NCBI GenBank assembly: GCA_020025915.1
Contig: JAHHRH010000065.1
Span: forward strand, 1-7,407
Direction of reading: 5' to 3'
DNA length: 7,407 bases
Origin: Sutterella sp.
GTDB lineage: Bacteria; Pseudomonadota; Gammaproteobacteria; Burkholderiales; Burkholderiaceae_F
The notes below the pieces were generated by a model. It did no database searches. It was not told the origin of the DNA and saw only the letters and a program-made list of their open reading frames with translations. Of this stretch, positions 5,942-7,407 are shown piece by piece; position 1 is the first letter of the stretch; every line of letters starts with the position of its first letter. A program made the translations under genes and the position numbers.

Positions 5942-7099
5942 TTACTTCTTGGCAGGCAATTTTCCTTCCGCACGAAGCATGTCGAGCACCTGGTCAACCG
6001 GCAAGGACTTCGTCACCTTACCGTCATAACCCTTGACGTCATGCGCCTTGAAGAGCGAATTGACAATAGCTTCTTCAGTGGCTTCGATCGTAGCCATGAA
6101 AATCGGCGTCATATCGTCGTTCTGAACTTCGGTAACCTTTAAAGGTTCAAGCTTCTTGCCGTTGTGCGGCACACGATTTTGTTCAGCGGTCGAGAAAGCG
6201 ATCGCGAAGTCGCCAGAGCCGTTCGAGGCAATACCGCCTGCCTTAGCAAGTCCCATGAAGGCCCGCTTGGCCACGCGTTCGAGGTTGCGAGAATCGATCG
6301 GGGCATCAGTCGCAATTATCATCATGATGGAGCCGTCAGCGCATTCAAGTTCTTTTTGCCACGGATAACCACCGAGCTTTTCGCCCACAGCCACACCGTC
6401 AACACTTAAGAATCCGCCAAAGTTCGTCTGAACAAGAACACCAACTGTGTAGCCACCCATGCTCTGCGGAAGAACACGAGAAGAAGTACCAATACCGCCC
6501 TTAAAGCCAAAGGCCTTCGTACCTGAACCCGCACCCACGACACCTTCTTCAACCGGGCCGGACTTAGCCGTCGTGATGGCCTTCAGAACATCCTTAGATG
6601 TCAAGAAGCGAGCTCGAATGTCGTTAATACCACCGTCATTCGTTTCGCCAACCACCCCGTTCACAGAGCGAACGTCGTCATTATCCTTGAAGGAGAAGGT
6701 GTAGTCGATAATGCCATCCAGACCCGCAGCTACGTTCAACGTATTAACAAGCACGATCGGCGTTTCGATGTTGCCAAGTTCCTTCACCTGTGGATAGCCC
6801 GTCATTTTTCCAAAGCCATTACCAAGAAAGATACCAGCAGGCACCTTTTCTTTAAAGATGTTGCCACCGTGCGGCAAAATCGCAGTCACGCCTGTGTGAG
6901 CACCCTTTTTATCGTCATGCACATTCACCTGTCCTACCAAAACACCTTTAACGTCAGTGATTGCATTTTGTTCTCCGGTCTTGAGAACTCCGAATTCAAT
7001 ACCATATTCACGCGGACGAAGATTATCCTTAGCTACAGTAGCACCAGTCATCATCAAGCCAGCGATAGCACCAGCCATAAGCGTCTTCATAAAGTTCAT
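5942..7099 (-). CDS. Secreted P1-family (DmpA/BapA-type) aminopeptidase/amidase
   Basis: P1-family (DmpA-like, N-terminal nucleophile) enzymes cut themselves before a Ser, which becomes the new N-terminal nucleophile, and remove N-terminal residues or beta-amino acids from short peptides and amides. The 385-residue protein has a signal peptide (about 1-23, MNFMKTLMAGAIAGLMMTGA, cleavage likely after TVA), so it should work in the periplasm. Family landmarks: ITDVKGVLVGQVNV (47-60), HTGVTAILPHGGNIF (68-82), PAGIFLGNGFGKMTGYPQV (87-105), ETPIVLVNTLNVAAG (112-126), VVGETNDGGIND (149-160), VGAGSGTKAFGFKGGIGTSSR (188-208), VGVLVQTNFGG (219-229) and ASNGSGDFAIAFSTA (291-305). Cleavage is predicted at Gly294-Ser295, giving alpha and beta chains. 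The EATEEAI stretch (339-345) is also typical. ATG 7099 is chosen for its AGGAG 9 nt upstream. The gene looks intact; the natural substrate is unknown. Confidence 0.93.
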   Translation of the reverse strand: MNFMKTLMAGAIAGLMMTGATVAKDNLRPREYGIEFGVLKTGEQNAITDVKGVLVGQVNVHDDKKGAHTGVTAILPHGGNIFKEKVPAGIFLGNGFGKMTGYPQVKELGNIETPIVLVNTLNVAAGLDGIIDYTFSFKDNDDVRSVNGVVGETNDGGINDIRARFLTSKDVLKAITTAKSGPVEEGVVGAGSGTKAFGFKGGIGTSSRVLPQSMGGYTVGVLVQTNFGGFLSVDGVAVGEKLGGYPWQKELECADGSIMMIIATDAPIDSRNLERVAKRAFMGLAKAGGIASNGSGDFAIAFSTAEQNRVPHNGKKLEPLKVTEVQNDDMTPIFMATIEATEEAIVNSLFKAHDVKGYDGKVTKSLPVDQVLDMLRAEGKLPAKK

Positions 7100-7108
7100 T
7101 TTTCTGAT

Positions 7109-7113
7109 CTCCT
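7109..7113 (-). promoter_or_regulatory. Ribosome binding site of the peptidase gene
   Basis: GAGGAGATC on the minus strand carries AGGAG 9 nt before ATG 7099. This favours that start over the in-frame ATG three codons later. No convincing promoter was found in 7114-7241; TATGCT near 7130-7140 is a weak -10 candidate. Confidence 0.75.
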
Positions 7114-7241
7114 CAAATAAAAGTTTGGTCTAACGAGCATAAAGATACAAAGACTATGGTGAAGATGGAATATCGTATAAACCCTATCATTGAGACAACA
7201 CTTAACGGATTACACCTTGCCACAAAGTGAATTGTTAAAGA

Positions 7242-7354
7242 AACGGCATGGCTTTTGAGTTTTTTGCTCGTAATCGCGTAGAGAGTTCCCTCATGAGTTC
7301 CCCCTCCTACACCGCAACCTACCAGTGAAGTAGGCTTTCGAACATGCCGTTCGC
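7242..7354. other. Hairpin-rich block without a convincing gene
   Basis: Read on the plus strand, this block contains a long-range inverted repeat, AACGGCATG (7242-7250) with CATGCCGTT (7343-7351). Inside are GTAG-a-GAG (7278-7285) with CTCCTAC (7304-7310), and CCTAC (7318-7322) with GTAGG (7330-7334). A local CGAAC/GTTCG pair (7339-7353) would compete with the long-range one. The direct repeat GAGTTCCC occurs at 7283-7290 and 7295-7302. The minus strand is open in one frame from 7353 to 7114 but has no start or family match I know. It could be a small structured RNA, a leader, or the end of another mobile element (for example a TnpB guide-RNA region on the minus strand). The function is not assigned. 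Confidence 0.35.
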
Positions 7355-7407
7355 TGAACTATCCCCAGAAAGTGAGACACCTCTCTGGGGATAGTTTGTA
7401 TGTCAAA
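7355..7407 (+). mobile_element. Left end of an IS3-family (IS150-like) insertion sequence
   Basis: The sequence from 7355 starts TGAACTATCCCCAG and continues AAAGTGAGACA to 7379. It fits the terminal inverted repeat pattern of IS150-group IS3 elements (TG, ACT, CCCCA, AAAGT, AGACA at matching positions). An ATG at 7400, 45 bases inside the end, would be the start of orfA (Met-Ser-), cut off after two codons by the window edge. GGGGA (7387-7391) is its likely ribosome site. The transposase itself is not visible, so the family call rests on the terminal repeat. Confidence 0.55.
7357..7396 (+). repeat. 13-bp hairpin at the IS end that pairs with the orfA ribosome site
   Basis: AACTATCCCCAGA (7357-7369) and TCTGGGGATAGTT (7384-7396) are perfectly complementary with a 14-nt loop. 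The right arm contains GGGGA, the likely Shine-Dalgarno for ATG 7400. There is no T run after the stem, so it is not a classic terminator. Confidence 0.75.

Noticed and set aside
5816..6142. 108-codon open frame on the plus strand
   Set aside because: It lies antisense to the peptidase 3-prime end and the decayed gene, with no recognisable domain or ribosome site.
7114..7353. Open frame of about 80 codons on the minus strand before the peptidase gene
   Set aside because: It has no start codon with a ribosome site, no known motif, and runs through the hairpin block and the peptidase 5-prime region.
7357..7396. Hairpin at the right edge as a terminator
   Set aside because: No U tract follows on either strand; the terminal-repeat match explains it better.
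1..7407. CRISPR arrays, tRNA or rRNA genes
   Set aside because: No spaced direct repeats of CRISPR type and no tRNA arm pattern or rRNA sequence were seen on either strand.

Overview
The window looks like chromosomal DNA of a gut-type anaerobic Gram-negative bacterium. The best guess is a betaproteobacterium of the Sutterellaceae (Sutterella/Parasutterella-like). This rests on a secreted FMN/FAD fumarate-reductase-type flavoprotein with no haem domain, a secreted DmpA-type peptidase, moderate base composition, and NadE and Dus proteins whose motifs resemble those of gut anaerobes. The assignment is inferred from gene content and could be wrong.

Layout: (1) 1-386, minus strand: the first 60 codons of an IS200/IS605-type TnpB gene, cut by the window edge, with its upstream element end. 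(2) 351-1216, minus: a MATE-family efflux gene, broken by a one-base deletion in a G tract and a probable second deletion, then cut off at the TnpB element. (3) 1218-1997, minus: intact ammonia-dependent nadE, one base from the MATE start, so the two probably formed one transcript. (4) 2077-4181, minus: a secreted FMN-binding/FAD-dependent reductase with its own promoter, a leader of about 210 nt, and two hairpins behind it, one of them terminator-like. (5) 4182-4421: a divergent control region with repeated CAACTTTC boxes. (6) 4422-5465, plus: a Dus-family tRNA-dihydrouridine synthase with a strong terminator. (7) 5568-5900, minus: a decayed, unidentified small gene behind the peptidase gene, ending in a strong terminator. 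(8) 5942-7099, minus: an intact secreted P1-family (DmpA-type) peptidase. (9) 7242-7354: a hairpin-rich block without a convincing gene. (10) 7355-7407: the left end of an IS3-family (IS150-like) element whose orfA starts at the edge.

The intact genes cover NAD synthesis, tRNA modification, periplasmic electron disposal and periplasmic peptide or amide hydrolysis. They do not form one pathway. Mobile-element ends flank the window on both sides, and two genes have decayed, so this is a remodelled stretch of chromosome. I found no convincing new multi-gene system. The least explained parts are the reductase leader and control region, the structured block at 7242-7354, the decayed gene at 5593-5900, and the hairpin at the IS3 end that buries the likely orfA ribosome site.
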